Source: Oscillospiraceae bacterium (lineage in GTDB: Bacteria > Bacillota > Clostridia > Oscillospirales > Ruminococcaceae). Taken from it: a DNA stretch of 64,000 nucleotides. This document shows positions 23,101-30,796 of this stretch, in pieces. The notes beneath the pieces were generated by a model. It made no database searches. It was not told the DNA's origin and saw only the letters and a program-made list of their open reading frames with translations. The stretch covers positions 62,001-126,000 of the forward strand of contig JAFRAJ010000016.1 in NCBI GenBank assembly GCA_017405465.1, in the 5' to 3' direction. Positions within the stretch are counted from its first letter, which is position 1. Every line of letters starts with the position of its first letter. The translations under genes and the position numbers were made by a program.

Positions 23101-25375
23101 GGAAACTCAGTTCGTGCTCAAGAGCACATCTGAAGTACTGGGAACAGTATCGAAGGATTTCTATCCTCCTGACGGTCCCAACGGAACGGGTACCGCCGGC
23201 GGCAGCGTGACGCTGGAAGCGGGGATCGATACCTCAGGTCACGACGGGGACTTTGTAGTAGCCTGCGACTATCTTTATGAATATGTCATGGGAACAAAGA
23301 TCCTTATAGCTTCTCACGCAGACATGGAAGACGCAGCGCAGACTCTCATGATCCCGTCCATCAGGACGAATGCACGAGATTCAAGGACGAACGACAATGT
23401 CGGCGCAGTCTGTGAGAGCACTGAGATCATCGATTCAGTTTCATATACCAACCTCAAAAAGGGCGAAGTCTTTAAACTTGTTTCAAAACTTGGAGATATT
23501 GAAACAGGCGAATACATCAAAGGTAAAGACGGTGAGGATCTGATCGTGGAACAGGGCTTTGTCTGCTGGACTGAGAACGGTTCCGTAGAGATGCCCGCCT
23601 TCCTGATCGATTCCCGGGAATATGTCGGAAAGTCTGTCGTAGTAGTCGAGGAACTCTACTGGGTAGACGAAGAAAATGATACGGAAGTGCTTATGACTTC
23701 TCACATCAGCTTCGACGATAAGGATCAGACGATAACCTATCCGGAGATCCATACTACAGCCGCAGATGAGAATACTGCGGGACATGTCGGTGTCGTATCG
23801 GAAGAGACAGTTATCACTGATATCGTGAAGCTCAGCGGCTTGATCCCGGGCAGTGAGTATACGGTGAGCGGTACGCTGGTATATAAGGAAAAGTTCACAG
23901 ACAAAGACGGCGTAACACACAAGGAAGGCGACAGCGTGCCGGTCATGGATGATTCCATAACAGAAGTGACGTTCACGGCAGATGCTGCGGATATGGAGAT
24001 CGTTCTTAGCTACGTAATAGATTCCGCTGTGCTGGAAGGACATACAGCAGTCGTATTTGAGGATCTGATCCACAACGGAGTAACGGTCGCGTCCCATGCT
24101 GACCTGGAGGACAAAGAACAGTCTGTGTACTTCCCGGGACTCAGAACTCAGGCCATCGATAAAGAAAGCGGCAGCTGTTTCGTGACAAAGGGAGAAGAAG
24201 TGATCCTGGAGGATACAGTCAGCTACAGCAACCTGATTCCCGGAGAGACATACATCGTAAAAGGTGTACTGATGGACAAGAACACCGGAACATCTACCGG
24301 AATCATCAGCGAGAGCGCTGTTTTTGAGCCGAATAGCGCGGAAGGCACTGTGACAGTACAGTTTGCAGTCGATACGGAAGCGAACACTTCGTGCATCTTT
24401 GTCGTCTTTGAAGACCTTTACCTCATAAAGGAGGACGGCTCTGAGATCCTGATCGTAAAGCATGAAGATCTTGATGACGAAGTTCAGACTCTGTACAGTC
24501 CGGAAATCGGGACTACTGCTACAGATGCTGTGTCCGGTACTCATGAAGCCCAGGGAACGGAAAGCACAGCCGTTATAGACCGCGTGGAGTACAGAAACCT
24601 CAAGGCCGGAGAAAAATATACCGTTACAGGAACGCTCATGGACAAGTCCACAGGTGAGCCGGTTGTAATAGACGGCGAAGCTGTTACGGCAGAAGCAGAG
24701 TTTACTGCTGATGATAAGGACGGAACCGTAGAGCTCACATTCGTGTTCGACGGGACTGAACTGGTCGGAAAGACTGTAGTGGCCTTTGAGAGCCTTATGT
24801 ATGAGGACCTGGAGATCGCGGTGCACGCCGATATCGATGACGAAGATCAGAGCGTGAACATCATAAATATCCGTACCTTAGCGAGGGACGGTCAGAACGG
24901 AACACGGACTGCAGAATGGAACCATGAAGCTGTAATAGTGGATACAGTCTCCTATAAAGGACTTACTCCCGGAAAACAGTACACTCTTTACGGAGTCATC
25001 GTGCTGAGACCCACAGGAGAATATCTTGTACAGGAGAACGGCATCATTGAGGCTGTCATGGAGTTTGTCCCGGAAGAGCCGGACGGTACTGTCGAGATGG
25101 AATTCACTGTGGACACGGAAGCGCTGCAGGGACAGGATCTGGTGGTCTTCGAGAGACTGTACGAAGGATCCGTATCCATCGATGATGTCGGTACTGTCAT
25201 TCCGGTCGCAAGACACGAAGACCTGAACGATAAGGATCAGACTGTCAGTGTGCCGGTAAAGCCTGTGCCTGTTCCTCAGACAGGTGATGATTTCAACTTC
25301 AGCCTGTGGGGAGCGCTGTGCATCATGTCACTGGTGCTGCTGCTCCAGCTGAACGGTAAGAGAAAAAGAAGATAA
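20159..25375 (+). CDS. Sortase-anchored surface adhesin with thioester domain and VaFE repeats
   Basis: A 1738-residue cell-wall protein. Order: signal peptide (to about residue 27, ending AFA), an acidic Pro/Glu-rich stalk (about 30-175), a thioester domain with Cys229 in PAYCLQFG and Gln285 in ATQVLIWQ (an internal Cys-Gln thioester that can bind host surfaces covalently), about three SpaA/Cna-B-type domains (about 445-830), then about six VaFE-type repeats of 120-130 residues with boundaries like DKDQTITYP. The end is a sortase signal VPQTGDD, a hydrophobic helix and KRKRR. VaFE domains are expected to form intramolecular ester or isopeptide cross-links. The sortase at 44122 is the likely anchoring enzyme. 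Confidence 0.92.
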   Translation: MTKIRKTIAFIMILLIAVSCVPMGAFAEGTEGQDIVTEDTVPETNVETEIEVPPEEETALPAEDGVPAESEDIPEETAVDPVDDPQEEEDPGITEEPDPVMVEEEPVIKITEEDMTAIDPVPEAVSDEPADDGIVSEEEIIVDDPALEAEAVIPETEETSETEAEDETELTVRGNLLLAAEPTRGSAYLQMIDMDQYSYSFGSNYPEPFKNESRKRSCQFWFNGVPAYCLQFGVDSSSGMSYSSQDTWDGISESDKRLLSWVLRFGYIGWTRYGASTAQEYMATQVLIWQILSHTVNTSWEQSICNEMMGSGSYAQDVYWQIRAHVFAAETIPSFCSSTDNSSIPIYDLEKQSEGGYSVKLTDTNGVLSRFDFSQDGVSAVRDGNTLTITLDSPVEELTLSANKNFSDWTSGNVYFWKPASSGYQYMASFDTGKTPEQVKAVFKVTAPMGYLDVTKVSANTACTDGNDMYSLEGTTFEVKDSDGNIVGTLVVDENGKVETLELPAGTYTVTETAVGKGYIRNTEVKTVTIVPGETATVTFMNKPVADPVSIYLRKWDKEADRAVPQGAGSFAGAQYRVEYYDNTDWSGEPEAVWVFQTDANGILRYKPSYKVSGPDLYTLNGDYVIPLGSVKIYEIKAPEGYLVSLDELYLTITQNSDQTDVQWTTETQGLIKEISDGYGVPETVIHGGVRFKKTDIETGTPVGGAEISIYSDSDETVLVNGTEYSKGDLVVTLTTDGNGICETESDFLPYGSYYAMETKPSDMYLLNEKWKAEFSITENLKVVDLTSDADQLKEQIIRGDLSMLKLDIDGNYKANIPFIIVRINDDGTEGESHIIVTDDNGMIDTSAASRKHTNNTNSMDQYVDGGTFTDVTRLDAFAGVWFGDSEPDDSLGALPYGRYKVYELQTEQLASEQINMLESRIIEITQPDRTVTLAPMVNLNIELASEAASAEGNDFIAAATVGVVDTVHYTNLTSHRRYTMETQFVLKSTSEVLGTVSKDFYPPDGPNGTGTAGGSVTLEAGIDTSGHDGDFVVACDYLYEYVMGTKILIASHADMEDAAQTLMIPSIRTNARDSRTNDNVGAVCESTEIIDSVSYTNLKKGEVFKLVSKLGDIETGEYIKGKDGEDLIVEQGFVCWTENGSVEMPAFLIDSREYVGKSVVVVEELYWVDEENDTEVLMTSHISFDDKDQTITYPEIHTTAADENTAGHVGVVSEETVITDIVKLSGLIPGSEYTVSGTLVYKEKFTDKDGVTHKEGDSVPVMDDSITEVTFTADAADMEIVLSYVIDSAVLEGHTAVVFEDLIHNGVTVASHADLEDKEQSVYFPGLRTQAIDKESGSCFVTKGEEVILEDTVSYSNLIPGETYIVKGVLMDKNTGTSTGIISESAVFEPNSAEGTVTVQFAVDTEANTSCIFVVFEDLYLIKEDGSEILIVKHEDLDDEVQTLYSPEIGTTATDAVSGTHEAQGTESTAVIDRVEYRNLKAGEKYTVTGTLMDKSTGEPVVIDGEAVTAEAEFTADDKDGTVELTFVFDGTELVGKTVVAFESLMYEDLEIAVHADIDDEDQSVNIINIRTLARDGQNGTRTAEWNHEAVIVDTVSYKGLTPGKQYTLYGVIVLRPTGEYLVQENGIIEAVMEFVPEEPDGTVEMEFTVDTEALQGQDLVVFERLYEGSVSIDDVGTVIPVARHEDLNDKDQTVSVPVKPVPVPQTGDDFNFSLWGALCIMSLVLLLQLNGKRKRR

Positions 25376-25388
25376 GCAGATAAACGCG

Positions 25389-25420
25389 GGAGAGAAGCAT
25401 TACAGTTTCTCTCCATTTTC
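25389..25420 (+). terminator. Possible terminator after the adhesin gene
   Basis: GGAGAGAA pairs with TTCTCTCC around a 10-base loop, followed by ATTTTCTT. The T run is imperfect, so termination may be partial. Confidence 0.5.
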
Positions 25421-25442
25421 TTATGGAGATAGGAGGAAAAAC

Positions 25443-26054
25443 ATGCCTAATCATATCTACAACGTAGTGCATTTTGACTGCAACGAGGAAAAGCTGCAGG
25501 AGATACTGGAAGCGATACAGCATGACCATTTCGGACCGGGATCCATTGATTTCAATAAACTGATCCCGATGCCGGATGATGTGTATCAGGGCAATCTCGG
25601 ATCCAGGGAGATGAATCTGTATCCTGGAACAAAGAACTGGTACGGGTGGTCGGTCGAGAACTGGGGAACGAAGTGGCCCGCTTACGGCTTTGAGGATCTT
25701 CCTCAGGTCAAGGATGGAATAGTGTTCAATACAGCCTGGAGCTCTGTGCCGAGAATCGTGGAAAAGATATCCGAGAAGTTCCCGGATGTCAGAATGGAAT
25801 ACTGCTGGGCTGACGAGGATTTCGGAAGCAACACGGGACTGCTGGAATTCAAGGGAGGCGCTGTTCAGAGAGTATATATACCGGAAGACAGGACCAATGA
25901 AGCATTCCGCTTTGCAGCGGCGGTCCAGGGTGCTGATATCAGAGAATTCGGATACAGAGAAAATCCCGAGACAGGTGATGTCGAATTTGACGAGAGCCTG
26001 TTTATGGACAGGATGCCAGCCGTGAAGCCCAGGGATCAGGTGCGTGAGAGGTGA
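25443..26054 (+). CDS. YubB-like (api92/DUF1281-type) ICE protein
   Basis: A 203-residue protein starting MPNHIYNVVHFDCNEEKLQE, with conserved WYGWSVENWGTKWPAYGF in the middle. This fits the plasmid/phage YubB ferredoxin-like family (DUF1281, api92). Members are widespread on conjugative plasmids and ICEs, but their role is not known. The stop overlaps the front of the ArdC-like gene, and the run of overlapping genes to 28565 indicates one transcript. AGGAGG is present 7 bases before the ATG. Confidence 0.75.
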   Translation: MPNHIYNVVHFDCNEEKLQEILEAIQHDHFGPGSIDFNKLIPMPDDVYQGNLGSREMNLYPGTKNWYGWSVENWGTKWPAYGFEDLPQVKDGIVFNTAWSSVPRIVEKISEKFPDVRMEYCWADEDFGSNTGLLEFKGGAVQRVYIPEDRTNEAFRFAAAVQGADIREFGYRENPETGDVEFDESLFMDRMPAVKPRDQVRER

Positions 26055-26059
26055 GCGCC

Positions 26060-27208
26060 ATGGAAAAAGTGTTTTCCGGAGATGTGGATGAGATCCTGAA
26101 GTCGCTGGAGGACGGCCTCAGAGATTATATGGATTCCGATTCATACAAGGCATACCTCAGGGCAGTCAGCAGATTCCATGATTACAGCACGAACAATGTT
26201 CTGCTGATAACCATGCAGAAGCCTGACGCGACGCTCGTGGCGGGATATTCCACATGGAAGAATGCGTTCCACAGATATGTAAAGAAAGGCGAGAAAGCGA
26301 TCAAGATAATCGCTCCGATGCCGGCTGTAGTGGAGAAGGAACAGGAACGTACCGATGAATACGGAAACGTGAGCATTGAGAAGGTCATGGTCACGGTACC
26401 GAGATTCAGGGCAGTGAATGTATTTGATATCTCGCAGACGGACGGAGAACCATTGCCGAGCATAGATCCCAGGGAGCTCAGCGCTGATGTCGGCGATTAC
26501 AGCTGTTTTCTGCATGCGCTGGAGAGAAGCTCGCGGGTGCCGGTACGGTATATCGACATAGACGGCGGAGCAAAGGGATATTACCATGCGATACAGGACA
26601 GGATATTCGTACAAAAGGGAATGAGCCAGGCTCAGACAGTGAAAACACTGGTGCATGAGATGGCTCATTCCTATCTTCACGGGAGAGACGGCGGCGGGGC
26701 ACTGACTCCTCAGAAGACCAAGGAGGTCGAGGCTGAGAGCATAGCCTTCTCGGTATGTACTCATTTCGGTATCGATACTTCAGAGTATACGTTTCCTTAT
26801 GTCAGTGCCTGGTCCAATGAATCTGATCTCAAAACGCTCAAGAGTTCCATGAACACGATCCGTGACACAGCTTCCATGCTGATACACAGGATCGAGGAAA
26901 ACTATCAGATCATGACCAGGGAAAACGGAGCTGAAAAGCTGGCGGAAGATCTTATCGCTTTCATGAAGAATTATGATTTTTATCAGCTCAACAGCTGCGC
27001 GGATGATCCTCATCAGACAACGGAGCAGATCAAGGAGCAACTGATAGCCGGAGATACCAGGGCGATACAGAACAATGTCAGAGAGTACATGAGGGACGAG
27101 ACCGATCCCGACGCAAGGAATGTTATGGCTGATCTTATCGACAGGGTAAAGGAATTTGAACCGGAGGCATTGCCTCCCGAGAAGAAAGAGAGGGGACAGG
27201 AAAGATGA
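26060..27208 (+). CDS. ArdC-like ssDNA-binding protein with zinc metallopeptidase domain
   Basis: A 382-residue protein with an ArdC/DUF1738-type N-terminal domain (about 5-125: RFHDYSTNNVLLITMQ, TWKNAFHRYVKKGEKAIKI, VFDISQT). It then has a zincin domain with HEMAHSYLH (near residue 200) and a downstream Glu in EVEAESIAFSV as likely third ligand. ArdC proteins protect incoming single-stranded DNA from restriction during conjugation, and the peptidase domain is of the ImmA/IrrE kind. The ATG at 26060 fits GAGAGGTGA better than the GTG at 26051. It sits in the ICE's early-entry operon, as expected for an anti-restriction function. Confidence 0.82.
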   Translation: MEKVFSGDVDEILKSLEDGLRDYMDSDSYKAYLRAVSRFHDYSTNNVLLITMQKPDATLVAGYSTWKNAFHRYVKKGEKAIKIIAPMPAVVEKEQERTDEYGNVSIEKVMVTVPRFRAVNVFDISQTDGEPLPSIDPRELSADVGDYSCFLHALERSSRVPVRYIDIDGGAKGYYHAIQDRIFVQKGMSQAQTVKTLVHEMAHSYLHGRDGGGALTPQKTKEVEAESIAFSVCTHFGIDTSEYTFPYVSAWSNESDLKTLKSSMNTIRDTASMLIHRIEENYQIMTRENGAEKLAEDLIAFMKNYDFYQLNSCADDPHQTTEQIKEQLIAGDTRAIQNNVREYMRDETDPDARNVMADLIDRVKEFEPEALPPEKKERGQER

Positions 27209-27435
27209 TCTATTTCAATCATGATGAAAAGTGCATCCTGGATATCTATAAAGGAAGGTCCAGAATGCATACGATGGCAAATATAAGCAAGGCGCTGCCA
27301 CATGTCGAGGATTTCGCCATGAAGGAACTGGTGAAGGGCGTTCTCGAGAAGCTGGCAAAGGCGGACGACAGACAGTACAGAGCGCTTCTCAGAGGAGAAG
27401 AGTACCAGAGATACATGGAGGAGGATCTTGCATGA
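27205..27435 (+). CDS. Transposon-transfer assisting (TTRAP-like) protein
   Basis: A 76-residue acidic/helical protein (FNHDEKCILDIYKG, MANISKALPHVEDF, KELVKGVLEKLAKADDRQY). The pattern resembles the small TTRAP proteins of Tn1549-like elements. Its role in transfer is named from genetic context in that family and is not understood. It overlaps both neighbours by four bases. Confidence 0.65.
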   Translation: MIYFNHDEKCILDIYKGRSRMHTMANISKALPHVEDFAMKELVKGVLEKLAKADDRQYRALLRGEEYQRYMEEDLA

Positions 27436-27728
27436 GCGTATATACAAAGAACATCCAGGAATATGTTCTGCATCTGAGCAACGGAGACAACATCACCGTT
27501 GAGGACGATAACTACGGCGCAAACCGGTACTATCTTCCGGAGAGCATCGCAAAGGCGAAGGATCAGGATTCCTTATGGTTCGGTGACGCGGAGAAGGGAT
27601 TCACTGTAGTGCCAAAGAGAAGCATCGTCTATATAACTATGGGAGAGAGCAGGACAGTGCCTGTAAACAGTGTCCCGGACTTCCCGGTGCCTGAGTTCAG
27701 ACAGGAGGCTGTCAGGGCAAATGCGTAA
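27432..27728 (+). CDS. Small ICE protein of unknown function
   Basis: A 98-residue protein (MSVYTKNIQEYVLHLSNGDN start), probably beta-rich, with no membrane segment. No family is recognised. It is four-base coupled to the TTRAP-like gene upstream and overlaps the XRE regulator start, so it belongs to the same operon. Confidence 0.55.
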   Translation: MSVYTKNIQEYVLHLSNGDNITVEDDNYGANRYYLPESIAKAKDQDSLWFGDAEKGFTVVPKRSIVYITMGESRTVPVNSVPDFPVPEFRQEAVRANA

Positions 27729-28194
27729 CGAGACAGGAAGGAGAATAAAGTATTTCCGTAATAAATACGGAATGACGCAGAAAGGACTGGGCAAGGCACT
27801 GGGCTTCAGCGAAGGATCGGGCGATATCCGTATCAGCCAGTACGAGCAGGGAGCGAGGAATCCCGGACAAAGGAAGCTGGAGAAGATCGCAGAGGTATTT
27901 GAGATATCGCCTGAGGTGCTGACTCCGGCGGATGTATATTCCGGACCGGGTCTTATGAGCATCCTGCTTGCCATAGAAGACAACTACAAACTGGAGGTCT
28001 CGCTGGACGATGAGGATGTGGTGATCAGATTCGTGGCAGGAGACTATGACGAGTGGAGTCCAAAGAGCCTGGCATTGTTTGAGTGGGGACTCAAGAATAC
28101 TGCCAGAAATCAGGGACTGATCTCGGAAGATGATTACGATGACTGGAGATACGGGATCGTATCGAAACTTGAGAAGGAGGAACGCCGTAACTGA
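27721..28194 (+). CDS. XRE-family transcriptional regulator
   Basis: A 157-residue protein with an N-terminal Cro/CI helix-turn-helix (about 8-65: FRNKYGMTQKGLGKALGF, RISQYEQGARNPGQRKL, LEKIAEVFEISPEVL). The C-terminal half (about 70-157) is acidic, contains EWSPKSLALFEWG and may bind a ligand or partner. The ATG at 27721 has ACAGGAGGC upstream; a longer frame begins at 27670 without support. It is placed in the middle of an ICE operon and may control it. Confidence 0.8.
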   Translation: MRNETGRRIKYFRNKYGMTQKGLGKALGFSEGSGDIRISQYEQGARNPGQRKLEKIAEVFEISPEVLTPADVYSGPGLMSILLAIEDNYKLEVSLDDEDVVIRFVAGDYDEWSPKSLALFEWGLKNTARNQGLISEDDYDDWRYGIVSKLEKEERRN

Positions 28195-28565
28195 TGCAGA
28201 ATAAGAAAGAGATACATGATCATCTCAAGGAGGATCATGTCGGAAGAGAGAACGCTGTTTCCAGCAGAGAACTAGAGCAGCGTTTTTCTATGAATGGGAG
28301 AGCAATACGCAGGGTCATACACAGTCTGAGGCAGGACGGATGTCCCATCTGCAGCGAGAAGCGGGGATACTACTATGCTTCCAGTCAGAGCGAGATCAAC
28401 GGCACTGTTTCACGTCTTACCGACTTCATGAACGGGATTTCGGATACCAGTACAGCTCTGCTGAATTCAAAGATCCCGTCTGAGCAGATGAAGGTCACCT
28501 TTACAGTGACGATGGATGCGGCAACAGCAGAAAAACTGGGATTTTGCACATTTCACAGAGTCTGA
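28194..28565 (+). CDS. Winged-helix DNA-binding protein
   Basis: A 123-residue protein. The stretch AVSSRELEQRFSMNGRAIRR with VIHSLRQDGCPICSEKRGYYYA is a winged-helix fold, seen in phage and ICE replication-associated or regulatory proteins. The C-terminal part (MKVTFTVTMDAATAEKLGF) looks like a short beta-alpha unit. The ATG overlaps the upstream stop as TGATG. Confidence 0.65.
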   Translation: MQNKKEIHDHLKEDHVGRENAVSSRELEQRFSMNGRAIRRVIHSLRQDGCPICSEKRGYYYASSQSEINGTVSRLTDFMNGISDTSTALLNSKIPSEQMKVTFTVTMDAATAEKLGFCTFHRV

Positions 28566-28602
28566 AATAAAGCGTAGACTTTAGGCAGAAAGGGTTAAGA
28601 AG

Positions 28603-30021
28603 ATGGGATCCAGTTTTGCTGAAAAGCGTCCTGAACTGCTGACGGAATGGTCTGACAGAAACAGTGTATCTCCGGAAGATATCTCATATGGCAGTAACAC
28701 AGTATTCTGGTGGAAAGGTGCCTGCGGCCATGAATGGCAGACCAGCGTCAAATCGAGATCTGCGGGGGAAGGATGTCCGGTATGTGCAAACAAGCGGGTC
28801 ATTCCCGGAATCAATGATCTGGCATCACAGTATCCGGATCTGATGAGGGAGTGGTCGGAAGAGAATGAACTGGATCCCGCAGCCGTTTCGCCTGCGTCGC
28901 ACAAGAAAGCGAAATGGATCGGGAAATGCGGACACAGATGGGAGACGGAGATAAGATACCGCACACTGCACGGCACAGGATGTCCGTACTGCTCCGGAAA
29001 CAGGCTGCTGCGTGGTTTTAATGACCTGCAGACAAAGTTTCCGGGAATAGCATCCGAGTGGTCGAATAAGAACAAGGATCTAACTCCGGATATGGTCTTG
29101 GCATTTTCAAGCAGATATGTATGGTGGAAATGCAAGAAATGCGGCCATGAATGGAGATCACGGATCGCAGACCGTACAAAGGGACACGGATGTCCCTGCT
29201 GCAGCGGTGCGACGGTTTCCACAGGAATAAGCGATCTCAGGACTTTGTATCCTGAGATCGCAGAAGACTGGTCTGAGAAGAACGGGGATATGACTCCTGA
29301 CAGGGTCAGCCCGAAGAGCCGCAGAAACGTCTGGTGGAAATGCAGCAAGTGCGGATACGAATGGAAGGGCGTCATATATGCGCGAGTAAACGGCCAGGGA
29401 TGTCCTGCCTGTGATAACAGGGCAGTGATGCCGGGACACAATGATCTGGCCACGACCGATCCTGAACTCCTGAGAGAATGGGATTATGATTCCAATACAG
29501 TTGATCCGCATACCGTATCACGGCTTTCCCAGAAGGTGGTGAAATGGAAGTGCGGGAGCTGTCATCAGTACCGCATGAAGATCTCAGACAGGACACTGGA
29601 CAAAAAGGAATGTCCATACTGCAGACAGGAGTTTCTTGCATCGCTTCCGGGACTGGCGGTCCTGTATTATACCAGGATGGTGGATCTGTCCTGTGCGATA
29701 AGATCTGATGAGGTTATAGGACTGCCGTTGGAAGCTTATGTGCCGGTCATCAATATTGCCTTTGAGGTCGTGCCGGGAAAAACGAAAGGAACTGACCGGT
29801 CACTACAGCTAAAGAGGTATCTCTGTAATAAGAAGGGAATAAAGCTTATTGAGTTGCATGTCGGGGAGAACCCGGAACCGGTCTGTATACTGAGAACGGT
29901 AAAGAAAGAATTCAAAAAAGCAAATGTGTTTCTGACTTCAGATGAGAACAAGGATCTCATAAAGATCAGAAACACATATAACAGACTGAAGGAAAACGCG
30001 AGGTATGGTAAAGATGCGTAG
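28603..30021 (+). CDS. Protein with five zinc-ribbon repeats and a nuclease-like C-terminal domain
   Basis: A 472-residue protein with five tandem treble-clef/zinc-ribbon units (residues about 1-335). Each has a W-K-x(2-3)-C-G-H-E-W type first Cys pair and a GCPxC second pair, spaced by a conserved NDLxxxxPxLxxEWS stretch; this is the DUF4379-type repeat. The C-terminal 135 residues (LPLEAYVPVINIAFEVVPGK, then KRYLCNKKGIKLIELHVGE) follow the pattern of Vsr-like endonuclease domains often fused to these ribbons, but the acidic residues look partly lost. It may bind DNA and cut it weakly or not at all. The last bases overlap the next small gene. Confidence 0.7.
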   Translation: MGSSFAEKRPELLTEWSDRNSVSPEDISYGSNTVFWWKGACGHEWQTSVKSRSAGEGCPVCANKRVIPGINDLASQYPDLMREWSEENELDPAAVSPASHKKAKWIGKCGHRWETEIRYRTLHGTGCPYCSGNRLLRGFNDLQTKFPGIASEWSNKNKDLTPDMVLAFSSRYVWWKCKKCGHEWRSRIADRTKGHGCPCCSGATVSTGISDLRTLYPEIAEDWSEKNGDMTPDRVSPKSRRNVWWKCSKCGYEWKGVIYARVNGQGCPACDNRAVMPGHNDLATTDPELLREWDYDSNTVDPHTVSRLSQKVVKWKCGSCHQYRMKISDRTLDKKECPYCRQEFLASLPGLAVLYYTRMVDLSCAIRSDEVIGLPLEAYVPVINIAFEVVPGKTKGTDRSLQLKRYLCNKKGIKLIELHVGENPEPVCILRTVKKEFKKANVFLTSDENKDLIKIRNTYNRLKENARYGKDA

Positions 30022-30160
30022 AGAAGATAAGGTTGCGCTGACACTGACGACTGATGAGAGAAGGATCCTCAGGAAGATCATGTTGTATTTCCGCAACAAG
30101 GTCGCCAGAGAAGGAAAGCCCACTGAAGATATAGATGAACTGCTGATGAAGCTCTGGTAG
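30014..30160 (+). CDS. Small basic ICE protein
   Basis: A 48-residue peptide starting MRREDKVALTLTTDERRILR, then KIMLYFRNKVAREGKPTEDI and ending LLMKLW. It starts inside the last codons of the zinc-ribbon gene (translational coupling). Basic, helical, ribbon-helix-like size. Similar tiny ORFs occur in this position of clostridial ICEs (general recollection); no function is known. A terminator follows. Confidence 0.5.
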   Translation: MRREDKVALTLTTDERRILRKIMLYFRNKVAREGKPTEDIDELLMKLW

Positions 30161-30181
30161 AGATTGTGAGAATAATAGCGG

Positions 30182-30213
30182 CAGGCCATTCTATCTTGAA
30201 TGGCCTGTTTTGT
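30182..30213 (+). terminator. Terminator at the end of the first ICE accessory operon
   Basis: A perfect 9-bp stem CAGGCCATT / AATGGCCTG with an 8-base loop and TTTTGTT behind it. Confidence 0.88.
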
Positions 30214-30268
30214 TATAATTAGAGGCAGAAATCAGAAAGACAAATCGGTGGTTTGCAGAGGTGAGGTC

Positions 30269-30721
30269 ATGAGCAAGAATCAAGCCAAAGAGTTTTATGA
30301 ACAAGCAGATGAATACTGCCGTTTTATTGCTGAAAATGTAATTGCAGCCGATACAGTTCCATCTTTAATGGAACTGCTGATGACACTCTATATATCTGCC
30401 ATGAATCTTCCTGAAACAGAACCGGAAACAATAGCAGCATCATCATCGGATATTTCAGAATGTGTTACCATCAGATTTACTGAACAGATTCTTACGACGT
30501 ACTGGGAGATATTTGATCCGTATGCTGACGAAGATCCTGTATGTGGAGATCTGATCGATGATCTTTCCGATATCGCTGCAGATTTGAGAGACGGGATGAA
30601 GGAATATGAAGCTGGCAGATTCGGAAATGCTATATTTGAGTGGAAGTTTGGGCTGAACAACCATTGGGGTCAGCATATCGTGGATGCTCTGAGAGCATTA
30701 CATGCTGCAAGATCCCGATAA
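30269..30721 (+). CDS. DUF5063-domain protein
   Basis: A 150-residue helical protein. The C-terminal half (YWEIFDPYADEDPVCGDLID, then DIAADLRDGMKEYEAGR, EWKFGLNNHWGQHIVDALRA) matches the DUF5063 pattern. Function unknown. The ATG at 30269 with GAGGTGAGG upstream is chosen over an earlier in-frame codon at 30200. It is AT-richer than the ICE core and stands alone between a terminator and the DUF3991 gene, so it may be cargo. Confidence 0.7.
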   Translation: MSKNQAKEFYEQADEYCRFIAENVIAADTVPSLMELLMTLYISAMNLPETEPETIAASSSDISECVTIRFTEQILTTYWEIFDPYADEDPVCGDLIDDLSDIAADLRDGMKEYEAGRFGNAIFEWKFGLNNHWGQHIVDALRALHAARSR

Positions 30722-30796
30722 CTTCCTGTTTGTCTGGATAAAACACATATCATTTACGAGACAGCTTCGGCTGTCTTTTTTCTTGGAGGTGAGAGA

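Noticed and set aside
23483-24826. 447-residue open frame on the minus strand
   Set aside because: It lies fully opposite the repeat-coding adhesin gene, has no ribosome-binding site and its composition follows from the repeats; a shadow frame.
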